From: Lactobacillus kitasatonis DSM 16761 = JCM 1039
GTDB taxonomy: Bacteria > Bacillota > Bacilli > Lactobacillales > Lactobacillaceae
Length of the DNA: 64,000 nucleotides
Assembly: GCF_000615285.1 (NCBI RefSeq)
Contig: NZ_BALU01000003.1
Span: 124,001 to 188,000 of the forward strand
Reading direction: 5' to 3'
A model generated the notes under the pieces. That model did no database searches. It was not told the DNA's origin and was given only the letters and a program-made list of their open reading frames with translations. A program made the position numbers and the translations under genes. Of the stretch, positions 1 to 9,000 are shown one piece after another (the first letter of the stretch is position 1; each line of letters begins with the position of its first letter).

Positions 1-423
1 ATGCTGCGATAAAGCCATTATAATCTTAGGCTTTTGCTTGACAGGAAAAGCACGGATGTAATCCATGAATTCAGGATCTTCTTTTTCTTCTATCCACGGC
101 ATATCTGGTCTTTGCATCCCTCGACGACTTCTTACACCATCTAAGCATGTCTGCACATCATAATCTAAAAAGAAAACTGTATCACAACGATTAAGTCGTT
201 TATCAAATAAGTAATTACTATAATTACCATCCATAATCCATTTGGGCTTTGATAATGCCTTTTCTATCTTTTGAGTAAACTCTTCTGGTGAAACGGTAGT
301 CTTATCTGCCTTCCAAAACAATCTATCTAGATAGACAATAGGTAAGTTTATCTTTTGTTGCAGCTTACGTGTGAATGTACTTTTTCCTGCTCCTGGTGAG
401 CCTATAACCATAATTCTTTTCAT
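1..423 (-). CDS. P-loop nucleotide kinase-like protein (FlaR/topology-modulation type), partial
   Basis: The frame is open from an ATG at 423 to the window edge (141 codons seen), so the C-terminus is missing. The protein begins with a Walker A motif, GSPGAGKST, at residues 8-16, followed by the IVYLDRLFWK and KWIMDGNYS segments typical of small adenylate-kinase-like ATPases annotated as DNA topology modulation protein FlaR. The family belongs to the P-loop nucleoside and shikimate kinase fold, and its true substrate is not settled. It lies downstream of the terminator of the next minus-strand gene, so it is probably transcribed separately. Family assignment is by motif; function is uncertain. 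Confidence 0.75.
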   Translation of the reverse strand, partial: MKRIMVIGSPGAGKSTFTRKLQQKINLPIVYLDRLFWKADKTTVSPEEFTQKIEKALSKPKWIMDGNYSNYLFDKRLNRCDTVFFLDYDVQTCLDGVRSRRGMQRPDMPWIEEKEDPEFMDYIRAFPVKQKPKIIMALSQH

Positions 424-435
424 TTTATTTACCGA

Positions 436-471
436 TAAAAAAGAAAGAGAGAAATCCATACTCTCTCTTTC
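436..471 (-). terminator. Rho-independent terminator of the 151-aa orphan gene
   Basis: A 9-bp stem (GAAAGAGAG at 443-451 with CTCTCTTTC at 463-471) is followed on the minus strand by a T-run at 436-442. It lies 9 nt beyond the stop codon of the 480-935 gene. Confidence 0.85.
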
Positions 472-479
472 CATTAAAG

Positions 480-935
480 CTACTCATTAATTAAAGCGTT
501 GAATGAATCGTTAGTTTCTACAATGTCACCCATTAATTGGTTAACCCAATTATTAAGTTTATCGTTATCATAGTTTTCAAGGCCGCCTTCAGTATCACCG
601 ATATCAGCAATACCATTGTTAAAGTCGACCATTTCTGTAATTAACTTTTCTGCAAAAGCTTTAGTTGAACCTGCAAAATTATTTGCAAAGTTGTTAACAT
701 CGCCATAAGCATCAGTGATATCACTAAAAGCCTCAACAGTCTTACCAAATATATCACTCAAATTATTAATATCTTCTTGAGTTGGAACTGTTAATTCTTC
801 ATCCTCATTATTAAGTTGTTCGTCCAAACGCACACCAATATCGTTTAAAACTAAGTGTCCATCATATAGACGATTTAGCAACTTAATACCACTAGGATTT
901 CTTGCTTGAAAGTTTACTTCAATTTCTTCTGTCAT
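480..935 (-). CDS. Orphan acidic protein of unknown function
   Basis: I do not recognise this 151-residue protein. It is acidic, rich in Asn, Asp and Glu, has no signal peptide or membrane segment, and looks mostly helical with repeated Phe/Asn-rich stretches in the middle (DAYGDVNNFANNF). The chosen start is the ATG at 935 (MTEEIEVN), preceded by GTGAG with about 9 nt spacing. Upstream in-frame alternatives are an ATG three codons earlier, too close to that site, and a TTG at 974 with no ribosome site. It is a single-gene unit: a terminator follows directly and a long non-coding stretch precedes it. Its composition suggests a cytosolic, possibly phage- or plasmid-like accessory protein, but nothing in the sequence proves this. 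Confidence 0.6.
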   Translation of the reverse strand: MTEEIEVNFQARNPSGIKLLNRLYDGHLVLNDIGVRLDEQLNNEDEELTVPTQEDINNLSDIFGKTVEAFSDITDAYGDVNNFANNFAGSTKAFAEKLITEMVDFNNGIADIGDTEGGLENYDNDKLNNWVNQLMGDIVETNDSFNALINE

Positions 936-1098
936 AATTTTCATCTCACTTATAGGTTTTTCTTTATTGTACAATTTTTAAATAAAAATTACCATTTTAT
1001 GCTTGATCATTATGGCCAAACAGCTTAGAATAAGCTATTGAAAGCTGTATTGTACTATACAACCTTCAAACTATTTACAGTATTGCGTAATTTGCTAC

Positions 1099-1211
1099 AG
1101 GCAAGTTGACCATATTGGAATAGCTAATCAATGTTTGCCACAACTGGCATGCTAAGATAGCGTTGCTGGTATCCCAGTTGTGGTAAAATGATTTCCTGAT
1201 TTGCCTTTTTT
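1099..1211 (+). ncRNA. Candidate structured small RNA or hairpin element
   Basis: Nested pairings are seen directly: AGGCAAGTT 1099-1107 with GATTTGCCT 1198-1206 (two G-U pairs); GGAA 1117-1120 with TTCC 1193-1196; ATCA 1127-1130 with TGAT 1189-1192; a 14-bp stem 1134-1147 with 1174-1187 (one G-U); and an apical GCTA-AGA-TAGC at 1151-1161. Almost all bulges fall on the 5' side, and the 3' arm runs straight into six Ts (1206-1211), as in a terminated transcript. It lacks the SRP RNA tetraloop motif and does not look like tmRNA. Alternatives are a small inverted-repeat element or a recombination site. No convincing promoter was found. Confidence 0.35.
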
Positions 1212-1289
1212 ATAAATAATGCTTTATGATGATTACTAAAGATAATTGTTGTCGGTATTAGGAATAAACAAGTTGAATTAGTATTTATT

Positions 1290-1320
1290 AACACCTATCT
1301 GTTTAGATAGGTGTTTTTAT
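1290..1320 (+). terminator. Rho-independent terminator just upstream of xerS
   Basis: A perfect 11-bp stem (1290-1300 with 1305-1315, loop GTTT) is followed by a T-rich tract. No plus-strand protein gene lies upstream in the window, so it must end a non-coding transcript from the structured region or insulate xerS. Confidence 0.8.
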
Positions 1321-1328
1321 TTTTATGA

Positions 1329-1334
1329 TATAAT
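1329..1334 (+). promoter_or_regulatory. Candidate -10 box (TATAAT) for xerS
   Basis: TATAAT lies 36 nt before the xerS start codon. The matching -35 position falls inside the 3' arm of the upstream terminator and is weak. Confidence 0.5.
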
Positions 1335-1369
1335 TTTTAGAGAAACATTTGTTTGCAAAGGAGTAAAAC

Positions 1370-2446
1370 ATGGAAACTGCTAAATACCTCGAGCGAATTC
1401 AAATTGAATTAGATAAAATGCCAGATTACGTTAAACAATATAATCTTGGAACTAATCATTCATTAACCACTACATATCAATATTTAACGGAAATTCGTCG
1501 ATTCTTAAGTTGGTTGCGCAAAGAAGGCATTTCTAATGCTCCCGATAACAAACACGTCACAACGGATACGCTAGCTTCACTGCGACGCAATGATGTGATG
1601 CTTTACATAGATTATTTAGGTCATACTAAAAACAAACAGGGACATTTAAATTCACCTACTACGATCAATCGCTCAATCAATGCATTAAGATCTCTTTTTA
1701 AGTTCTTAACAATTACGGCTGATAACAACAACGGTATGTCCTACTTTGACCGTAACGTAATGCTCAAGATTAATTCTTTAAACGATACAAAAACTCTGAA
1801 CTATCGTGCTCACGTCTTAGCCTCTCATATGTACACTGGAAATCTAAAGTTTGAATTCTTAAAGTTCATTGATCACGATTACGAAAGCAAATGTAATAAG
1901 CAAGCTAAGCCTGGCTTTAAAATGAACAAAGAAAGAGACATGGCTATCATTGCTTTGATATTAGGCACCGGTATCCGTGTTTCTGAGTGCGCTGGGGTTG
2001 ATTTACAAGACCTCAATTTAAAAGATGCTGTTTTAGATGTAACACGTAAAGGTGGTCAAAAAGACAGTGTACCTATTGCAGAATGGACCTTAGATTATAT
2101 TCAAAAGTATAAGAATATTCGAATGGATCGTTATTCCGCTGATCAAAAAGAGACAGCATTTTTCTTAACTAGATGGCACCATCAAACTCGAAGAATCACT
2201 ACCAACGCAATTGAAAAAATGGTAAACAAGTATTCTGCGGCTTTTGGTCACCCTCTTACACCTCATAAATTACGGCATACTTTGGCTTCAGAGTTATATG
2301 AGGTAACCAAGGATCAAGTATTGGTCGCTCAACAACTAGGCCAAAAAGGCACAACGGCTACTGATCTCTACACACATGTTGATCAAAAAGTACAAAGAGC
2401 AGCATTAAATAAAATTTCTAGTGAAGATTTAAAAGAAGATAAATAG
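1370..2446 (+). CDS. xerS: XerS-type tyrosine recombinase
   Basis: A 358-residue site-specific recombinase of the stand-alone XerS family, which resolves chromosome dimers at dif in streptococci and lactococci instead of a XerC/XerD pair. The length and many blocks match XerS (NKERDMAIIAL, DVTRKGG, LTPHKLRHTLA, TDLYTH). Catalytic candidates are R203, K227, H299, R302 and the nucleophile Y334. The fifth active-site position, usually His in an LGH motif, is Gln here (Q325, QQLGQKG), which is unusual. The ATG has an AAAGGAG ribosome site at 6-nt spacing. The gene stands alone between a terminator and a convergent DegV gene, with no phage genes nearby, so it is a housekeeping recombinase rather than an integrase. 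Confidence 0.85.
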   Translation: METAKYLERIQIELDKMPDYVKQYNLGTNHSLTTTYQYLTEIRRFLSWLRKEGISNAPDNKHVTTDTLASLRRNDVMLYIDYLGHTKNKQGHLNSPTTINRSINALRSLFKFLTITADNNNGMSYFDRNVMLKINSLNDTKTLNYRAHVLASHMYTGNLKFEFLKFIDHDYESKCNKQAKPGFKMNKERDMAIIALILGTGIRVSECAGVDLQDLNLKDAVLDVTRKGGQKDSVPIAEWTLDYIQKYKNIRMDRYSADQKETAFFLTRWHHQTRRITTNAIEKMVNKYSAAFGHPLTPHKLRHTLASELYEVTKDQVLVAQQLGQKGTTATDLYTHVDQKVQRAALNKISSEDLKEDK

Positions 2447-2616
2447 CATATTGTGCTTTACTATAGTAGATTTGTTATTAACTCATTTTGAGCAAAATAT
2501 GTTTAATAATATTTTTATTATTAAATTGCTTAGCACGCTTATAATAACATAAATATTATCGGACTAATTTATATAAAATATATTGATTACATTCTTGTTA
2601 TCACACATAAATACAA

Positions 2617-2652
2617 AAAGAGCGGAGACTTTTTCTTGTCTTCGCTCTTTTC
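2617..2652 (-). terminator. Bidirectional terminator between xerS and the DegV gene
   Basis: AAAAGAGCGGAGAC pairs with GTCTTCGCTCTTTT around a short T-rich loop (one G-U pair), with A and T tracts on both flanks. It lies between convergent genes and can serve both. Confidence 0.8.
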
Positions 2653-2657
2653 TATTT

Positions 2658-3539
2658 TTAATTATTCAAATCTAATTTATCAATGTCTACCATCCAAGCA
2701 ATCGCAATTGATTTTTCACCCAAGTGAGTAGCGATTACTGGACTAAACTCTGCTACATCTACAGGCTTACCAGGGAAATTATCATTCACAAATTGCTTAA
2801 TTTCTTCTGCTTGTTTGAGGTCATTAGAGTGAAATACAAACAAACGCAGCTTATCTTTGTATGGTAGATCTGCAGTTTTCTTTAATGCTAGCTTTTCTAC
2901 CTTAGATACAGCTCGCTTTAAAGATCTAATCTTATCAAAAGCTACAATTTTTCCTTCATCATTAAAGGTCAATAAAGGCTTGATTTGAAGCATGGTACCA
3001 ATAAATGCACTTGCATTGCTCAATCGTCCACCCCGACTAAGGTTCTTCAAGTCATCAACCACAAACAATTCATCGATTGTTTCTCTAATTTCATCAAGCT
3101 TCTTAAGAATAGCCTGTGGTTCCATACCATTCTTGATCATTCTTGCAGCAGCTAATACCAAATAGCCTTGCAATCTTACAGTCATCTTAGAATCATATGG
3201 ATATAAATTGTATTCAGGATTATTGTGTGCCATATTAACTAGGTTTTGGTAAAATCCTGAAATTCCGCTTGATAAAGTAATGGCAATGATTGCTTCATAG
3301 CCTTCACTGTGCAACTTATTGCATAGCTCAATCATTTTACCCATGCTAGGTTGCGAAGTCTTTGGAAAAGCAGCACCTCGTCTTTGCATTTCAAAAAGTT
3401 GTGCAGAAGTAATATTTACGCCTTCAAGATATTCCTTATCGCCGACAATTACAGGGATAGGCACTACGGTTATATTATTATCGCTAACTTCTTGTTTGGT
3501 TAAGACACTAGTACTGTCAGTAACTAATGCAATTTTCAA
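2658..3539 (-). CDS. DegV family fatty acid-binding protein
   Basis: A protein of about 293 residues with the DegV signatures VTDST near the N-terminus, an SSGISG segment mid-protein and LKNLSRGGRLS in the second domain. Family members bind a fatty acid and several act as FakB subunits handing it to the kinase FakA for phospholipid synthesis. I start it at the TTG at 3539: GGAAGGG lies 8 nt upstream, whereas the ATG at 3557 overlaps that ribosome site and has none of its own. A -10 box with extended TGC is at 3587-3592. It is monocistronic. Which fatty acid it prefers cannot be told from sequence. Confidence 0.85.
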   Translation of the reverse strand: MKIALVTDSTSVLTKQEVSDNNITVVPIPVIVGDKEYLEGVNITSAQLFEMQRRGAAFPKTSQPSMGKMIELCNKLHSEGYEAIIAITLSSGISGFYQNLVNMAHNNPEYNLYPYDSKMTVRLQGYLVLAAARMIKNGMEPQAILKKLDEIRETIDELFVVDDLKNLSRGGRLSNASAFIGTMLQIKPLLTFNDEGKIVAFDKIRSLKRAVSKVEKLALKKTADLPYKDKLRLFVFHSNDLKQAEEIKQFVNDNFPGKPVDVAEFSPVIATHLGEKSIAIAWMVDIDKLDLNN

Positions 3540-3586
3540 TTTATTAACCCTTCCCATTTATTAAAATTCAATGCTTAATACAGAAA

Positions 3587-3592
3587 ATTATA
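3587..3592 (-). promoter_or_regulatory. Extended -10 promoter of the DegV gene
   Basis: On the minus strand this reads TGCTATAAT, upstream of the TTG start at 3539. The -35 region is poor, as expected for an extended -10 promoter. Confidence 0.6.
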
Positions 3593-3617
3593 GCATAAAA
3601 GCATTGAATTACGCACC

Positions 3618-4034
3618 CTATTCTATCTTTTCAAGGGATGCAGATGTATGGGCGATTTCATTTAGTTGCTTAATAAATAAAGTCGATGCATCTTGGTCTA
3701 GATAAACGAACAGATTTTTTTCTATTTCAGCAAGCACACTTTTTAATTCTTGTGCTTTTTCCATTCCTTCATCATTTAGACTGACTATCTTGCTAGAGTC
3801 CTTTTCTGAACGCGTAACTTTTATATAATTTTGAGTCTTTTTTTGTTGTAATTGACGACTCAAAGTAGATAAAGAAATATTCAAAGCCTCTGCCAATTTA
3901 CCCATTGCTAAAGCTTGATTATGCGTTTCATCAAAGTAAAGCAAAATTCTTGTTTGTGAAATATTTAAACCACATTTGTGATTAATTTCCTTTTTGATTT
4001 GATCTGCGATTGTACTAAAAAATAATACATCCAT
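3618..4034 (-). CDS. MarR family transcriptional regulator
   Basis: A 138-residue winged-helix protein. Residues about 40-95 hold the MarR helix-turn-helix and wing: AMGKLAEALNISLSTLSRQL followed by a charged wing ending in DSSKIVSLNDEG. The helical ends are the usual dimer interface. Members repress nearby operons and lose DNA binding on contact with phenolics, fatty acids or oxidants. The ATG at 4034 has AAAGGA about 8 nt upstream. No obvious target gene adjoins it: DegV is downstream and rqcH is divergent. A perfect palindrome at 4140-4160 between it and rqcH is a candidate operator. The family call is firm; the ligand is unknown. Confidence 0.85.
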   Translation of the reverse strand: MDVLFFSTIADQIKKEINHKCGLNISQTRILLYFDETHNQALAMGKLAEALNISLSTLSRQLQQKKTQNYIKVTRSEKDSSKIVSLNDEGMEKAQELKSVLAEIEKNLFVYLDQDASTLFIKQLNEIAHTSASLEKIE

Positions 4035-4139
4035 ATATATGTCCTTTTTTCTCCAAAGTAGTGTTTGTCATAGTTGTATTTTATCATTTAATAGTGGCTT
4101 TGATAATACCATTTAAGAACAAACTTTCATATTACATCC

Positions 4140-4160
4140 TTGTTTCACCATGTGAAACAA
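4140..4160. promoter_or_regulatory. Palindromic operator-like site in the marR-rqcH divergent region
   Basis: Perfect inverted repeat of the 9-mer TTGTTTCAC with GTGAAACAA, 3-nt spacer. A second half-site GTGAAACAT lies at 4188-4196. The 279-bp gap holds little else besides the rqcH promoter. The MarR protein encoded next door is the natural candidate to bind it; this is inference. Confidence 0.5.
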
Positions 4161-4281
4161 TTTAATATTAATAATTTTATAATATTTGTGAAACATAATA
4201 ATTATAGTTTTAGGCTTATATATAAGAAATAATTTATAGTTGATATAAACATTTATATTTTAGAAAAAGCTAAATTATTGC

Positions 4282-4287
4282 TATAAT
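4282..4287 (+). promoter_or_regulatory. Extended -10 promoter of rqcH
   Basis: TTGCTATAAT (TATAAT at 4282-4287) lies 26 nt upstream of the rqcH start codon. The -35 region is weak (about TTAGAA). Confidence 0.65.
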
Positions 4288-4313
4288 ATTAGACGTATTT
4301 TGAGGTGATATAT

Positions 4314-6008
4314 ATGGCATTTGATGGATTATTTATCCATAGTTTATTACAAGACTTGGCTCCTACCCTTGTAGACAGTCGCTTATCAAAAATTTACCAA
4401 CCATTTGATCAAGACTTAGTTTTAATCTTTAGAAAAAATAGAAAGAATTATCAATTCTTGATCTCAGCTAATGCACAATATCCAAGAATGTACTTAACTG
4501 ATCAAACAATTGCTAATCCAGATAAAGCTCCTATTTTTGTAATGGTGCTGAGAAAGTACTTAGAAGGTTCAGTTTTACAATCTATCGAGCAAGTTGGTTT
4601 AGATCGTATTATAAACTTCCATTTCAGCAATCGAAATGAACTTGGTGATCAAGTTAAGCTTGTTCTTTCTGTAGAATTAATGGGTCGACACAGTAACGTT
4701 ATTCTTTATGATCAACAAGATAATCATATTATTGACTTATTGAAGCGAATTAACCCTGATGAAAACAGAGCTAGAATTCTTTTACCAAAAGCAAAATATG
4801 AATTACCTCCTTTAAAGCCAGGTTTAAATGGATTAACTTTGTCCGAAAATGAATTCAAACAATTGAGTTCTAAGTATCGACCTGATGAACTCGCTAAACA
4901 AATGGATGGTTTAGATCGTGACGACCGTAATGAATTAATCGGTTATCTTGAAGATGATTACAGCTACTCATCGTTTAAGACATTTTTTGATCAATTCAAC
5001 AATCCACGCGCTTTTGTTTTAAAAACTCCTAGAAACAAAAGAAAAATTTTCTGCTACCTTCCTTATCATTTGGATCTTGAAAAAGAGAGTTCAAATCCAG
5101 ATTTAAACAAAGGACTAGATGAATTCTATGAATACCAAGCAACACGTGATTGGGTAAAGCAACGTGCTAGTCAAGTTGAACGAGTTGTTAAAAATGAACA
5201 AAAGAAACTAACCAAAAAAGTTAAGAAATTAGAGAAACAACTAGACTTAGCTGAAAATTCTGAGGGTTACCGGATTAAAGGTGAAATCTTAAACGCAAAT
5301 CTATCTCAAGTAAAACCAGGGATGACTAAAGTATCATTACCTAACTACTATGAGAACAATGCACCAATAGAAATAAAATTAGATCCCGCTCTCTCCCCTG
5401 CTCGTAATGCTCAAAAGTATTTTACTGGCTACAAGAAATTACGAGATTCTATCAAGCACGTTAATGAACAAATCAAAATTGCTAAGGAAAACTTACGTTA
5501 CTTTGATTCAATTCAAACAGCGATTGATAATGCAGATCCACAAGATATCGATCAAATCAATGATGAGTTAATCAATCAAGGTTACATTCGAAAGCAAAAG
5601 AAGAACAGACGTCGCAAGAAGATCACTGAACGTAACTTGAATGAATTCAAACTTTCATCTGGTAAGCACGTTTTAGTTGGTAAAAACAATTATCAAAATG
5701 ATTGGCTAACTTTAAAGAAAGCCAATAAATCCGACTATTGGTTCCACGTTAAGAACATGCCTGGCTCTCACGTAATTTTGCGTGATGATCAACCATCTGA
5801 TCAAGATATTAAAGAGGCAGCAGAAATTGCAGCATTCTTCTCTAAAGGGAAAGATTCCGCTCACGTACAAGTTGATTATGTTCAAGACAAAAGAGTTAAA
5901 AAACCAAATGGCGCAAAACCTGGTTTCGTAATTTATACAGGGCAGAATTCAATTGAAATTACTCCTCATGAAGATGATGTAATGTCTAAAAAAATTGAGA
6001 AAAAATAA
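4314..6008 (+). CDS. rqcH: Ribosome quality control protein RqcH (NFACT family, formerly FbpA)
   Basis: A 564-residue NFACT protein, the bacterial homologue of Rqc2/NEMF. In Bacillus it binds split 50S subunits carrying stalled peptides and adds C-terminal alanine tails. The older name, fibronectin-binding protein A, reflects surface binding assays. The NFACT-N domain fills the first 200 residues and contains the conserved Asp97-Arg98 pair (GLDRII) needed for tail addition. A lysine-rich coiled coil follows at about 290-430. The C-terminal NFACT-R domain starts near 445 and includes SDYWFHVKNMPGSHVIL. The start is the ATG at 4314, with GAGGTG 6 nt upstream, not the GTG inside that site. Confidence 0.93.
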   Translation: MAFDGLFIHSLLQDLAPTLVDSRLSKIYQPFDQDLVLIFRKNRKNYQFLISANAQYPRMYLTDQTIANPDKAPIFVMVLRKYLEGSVLQSIEQVGLDRIINFHFSNRNELGDQVKLVLSVELMGRHSNVILYDQQDNHIIDLLKRINPDENRARILLPKAKYELPPLKPGLNGLTLSENEFKQLSSKYRPDELAKQMDGLDRDDRNELIGYLEDDYSYSSFKTFFDQFNNPRAFVLKTPRNKRKIFCYLPYHLDLEKESSNPDLNKGLDEFYEYQATRDWVKQRASQVERVVKNEQKKLTKKVKKLEKQLDLAENSEGYRIKGEILNANLSQVKPGMTKVSLPNYYENNAPIEIKLDPALSPARNAQKYFTGYKKLRDSIKHVNEQIKIAKENLRYFDSIQTAIDNADPQDIDQINDELINQGYIRKQKKNRRRKKITERNLNEFKLSSGKHVLVGKNNYQNDWLTLKKANKSDYWFHVKNMPGSHVILRDDQPSDQDIKEAAEIAAFFSKGKDSAHVQVDYVQDKRVKKPNGAKPGFVIYTGQNSIEITPHEDDVMSKKIEKK

Positions 6009-6039
6009 AAGGACACGCTCGAAAGCATATCCTTTGTTA

Positions 6040-6071
6040 GAAGCAAAATCATTTTTAGATTTTGCTTCTTT
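6040..6071 (+). terminator. Terminator between convergent rqcH and carB
   Basis: GAAGCAAAATC pairs with GATTTTGCTTC (11 bp), followed by TTTTATTTT. An additional imperfect stem lies just before it at about 6010-6036. Confidence 0.85.
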
Positions 6072-6085
6072 TATTTTGCTCTTAA

Positions 6086-9000
6086 TTAAATTGGCTGTGT
6101 TGTCAAAGCAAGAGATTCCAAAACATCTAAAATCAATTCAGCAGTTTCGATACTAGAAAAGACTGGAATATGTGTATTCAAAGCTTGGTCTCTAATTCGC
6201 AATGCATCCTCACTGGCAGCATCAGATAAGTTAGTAATATTAACAACCATGACAATTTTATGCTGTCTAATTTTGTCTAGCAATTTGCGTGGATCATCGT
6301 GAACCTTCTCAACTACTCCAGTTGTGATGCCAGCTTCCGCAAACATATTCGCAGTACCTTCTGTTGCAATTAATTTGAATCCTAATCTATCGAATCTGCG
6401 CGCAAGGTCAGTTACCCTTTCCTTATCTTCATCTCTAACAGAAATAAAGATAGTACCATAACTAGAAATATGTAAATCACTTGCTTCATATCCTTTGTAC
6501 AAAGCTTTAGCTAAATGAGTATCTCGACCCATTACAGAACCAGATGATTTCATATTAGAGTCAAAAGTATTTCCACTACTATAGTTTAAGAAAGAAAATA
6601 CTGGCATTTTAATATGAATGAAATTGCTTGTCTTCCATAAACCATTAGGGTAACCCATCTCATTCAAATTTTTACCGATCAATACTTCAGTCGCACATGC
6701 AGTAATATCCTTATTCAAAGACTTAGATAAAAATGCCACATTATGACCTGCATATGGTTTGATCTGTAATAAGTATAAATTATCTCCCACAAACAAGAAG
6801 TGTAAATTGAAAATTCCTCGTGTCTTTAGTTGCTTAATTAGCTTGATAGATTCCTTTTCAATCTTATCTTGTTGTTCTAGTGTCAAATTTTGTGGTTTGA
6901 TAACAGCAATAGAATCTGAAGCATGCGACCCTGTTTGTTCCAAGTGTTCAATAATACCTGGCAAAGTTACATTCTCTCCATCAGAAACTGCAGTTACTTC
7001 ATATTTATTACCCTCAATGAAACGAGAAACCAAAATTTTATCAAGCTGGTTTTCATTCAGATATTTTTCAATTGCAGGTACATCATACACAACAGCAGAT
7101 TTCTGCTTGCTTTCCTTATTCATTCCACCAATTAAAATTGGAAAACCATATTCATCAGCAAAGGCAAATACGTCGTCTGGATTTGTGGTATTTAATGATG
7201 GAACTCGCTTTAAACCAGAAAACTTTTGCTTTAATAAATCAGTAATCTTATCACAAGGATCAGAGACTGGGTTTTGACCAATCACATGCAAACCACACTC
7301 TTCTAACTTCTTACTCAATGCGCTTATTCTCTTACCAGAAAATTGCAATAGAACATCGGTGATCTTTTCTTTCCTAGCAACAGTCAGAATATTCTCTAAT
7401 GTGATTGATTCAAAATAAACTCGATCTACATCTTTATTTCTAGAAGAAACAGATTCATCATTATTAGAAAGCAAAACGGTAACATAGCCATTCTTATGTA
7501 AAGTTTTAGCTGCATGAGCAATCATATAATCGAACTCACTAGTAACTGAAACTTGCAGTGGCAACATACCTAAAATCAGGATCTTTTTCTTTGCGTCCAG
7601 TGCATGAGCTTCATTTTGAACGTTATAAGCACTGTAGTATGCACAAACATTAGGTTTATAAACGCCTGCTGAACCATCAATCTTAAGGAATGATGGTTTC
7701 AAGTTGAAACGATCGATAATTCTATGAATATCATCTACAGAACGATCTAAAATCTTAGCCAATAAAGGATTGAAAAAGCCATATACCTTAGCTTCTTCAA
7801 TTAGATCAGTAGAAAGACGATCTTTATTTTCAAAAAGCTTTTGCCCTATTTCAATAATATGCAAGAGCTTTTGGTAATAAATGGGATGCAAATGCGTGAT
7901 CTCTTGCAATTTTGCATACGGAATTCCCTGATTAATTGCGGCTAGAAGATTAATTAAATGCAATTCGTTGGGGTGTATCAGATCACTTATTATTTCATCG
8001 TTAGATTTATGAATTTCTTTAACATATGCGTTCCATCCAAGCTCTAAATTGATCGTTGCATCAATTGCTTTTAAAAAAGCAGTTTCGAAATTACGACCAA
8101 CACCCATGGCTTCACCACTGGCTTGCATTCGATTGTTTAACTCATAATGATTATAGCCAGACTCTGCAAAAGACCAATATGGCATCTTTATTGCAACAGC
8201 ATCAAGCGTTGGTTCAATTGCAGCATTCAAACCAGACAATGGATCTGTAATTTCATTTAATCGATAGCCAATAGCTACTTTGCTTACAATATAGCCAACA
8301 TCATACAAACCTATTCTTTGAGCCCAAACTGAACTCCGTGTTAAACGAGGACGAATAGTTAAAAGCTTCGATTTTATTTGAGTCCCATGATGCTTAACAG
8401 CATAATGAAAGCTGGCAAAACCAACAAGATCCAAATTGTCCGCAATTCTTTTAACAGCTTCACGTAATTCCTGAATGTGATCATTATTCAAGGTCAAAGA
8501 AGGCATTACTATAGCTGAATCACCAGAATTAATAGCAACTGATTCCATCGATCCAGCAAAATTAGTAAATACCACATTGCCATCTTTGTCACGAATCACA
8601 TCAACAATTATTTTTTCCCAGGCTGAAAGATCTTCAATCAAACGATAATTTTTCCAAGTGAAATTATCATTCTGACTTTCGTTCTTAAAATAGGCAATTA
8701 ATTCAGCTGCATCTTTAAATCTCAAATGCTCATTATGAGTAAAACGATTGTACTTAGTTACTAGAACCGGAAAAGTAATTCTTTGATTTAATTCTTCCGG
8801 AGTAATATTCAAATTATCAGGGATGCTTTGATTTAATTCCCAAGACTTACTGGTTTCGATGCCTAATTTTTCTAGGAACTCGGTTCTCTTTTGCTGATTA
8901 CCCATTTGAAGAGTTCTAGAATTCAATGTCAACAACTGGATGCCCATTTGTTCCAAGATACCATCTTGCAATAATTTATGTGCAACTTTCAGACCATTAG

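Larger units (their letters stand above)
936..1369. other. Long non-coding, structured intergenic region upstream of xerS
   Basis: This 434-bp stretch has no convincing gene on either strand. It contains a short inverted repeat AGCTTAgaaTAAGCT (about 1022-1036), a TTGTActaTACAA palindrome near 1050-1062, a large imperfect hairpin at 1099-1211 and a terminator at 1290-1320 (the last two listed separately). Regions beside xerS genes of streptococci and lactococci carry the chromosome-dimer resolution site dif, so a dif-like site here is possible. I could not recognise the streptococcal dif sequence by eye. Confidence 0.5.

Noticed and set aside
1099-1211. SRP RNA, 6S RNA or tmRNA
   Set aside because: It lacks the SRP GGAA tetraloop/symmetric loop motif, is too short and lacks the central bubble layout of 6S, and has no tRNA-like ends for tmRNA.
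1370-2446. Phage or transposon integrase marking a mobile island
   Set aside because: Sequence blocks and length match the XerS family, and no phage genes, att repeats or tRNA lie nearby.
6759-7277. A 172-codon plus-strand frame opposite carB
   Set aside because: No ribosome site or recognisable domain; it is a shadow of the carB coding strand.
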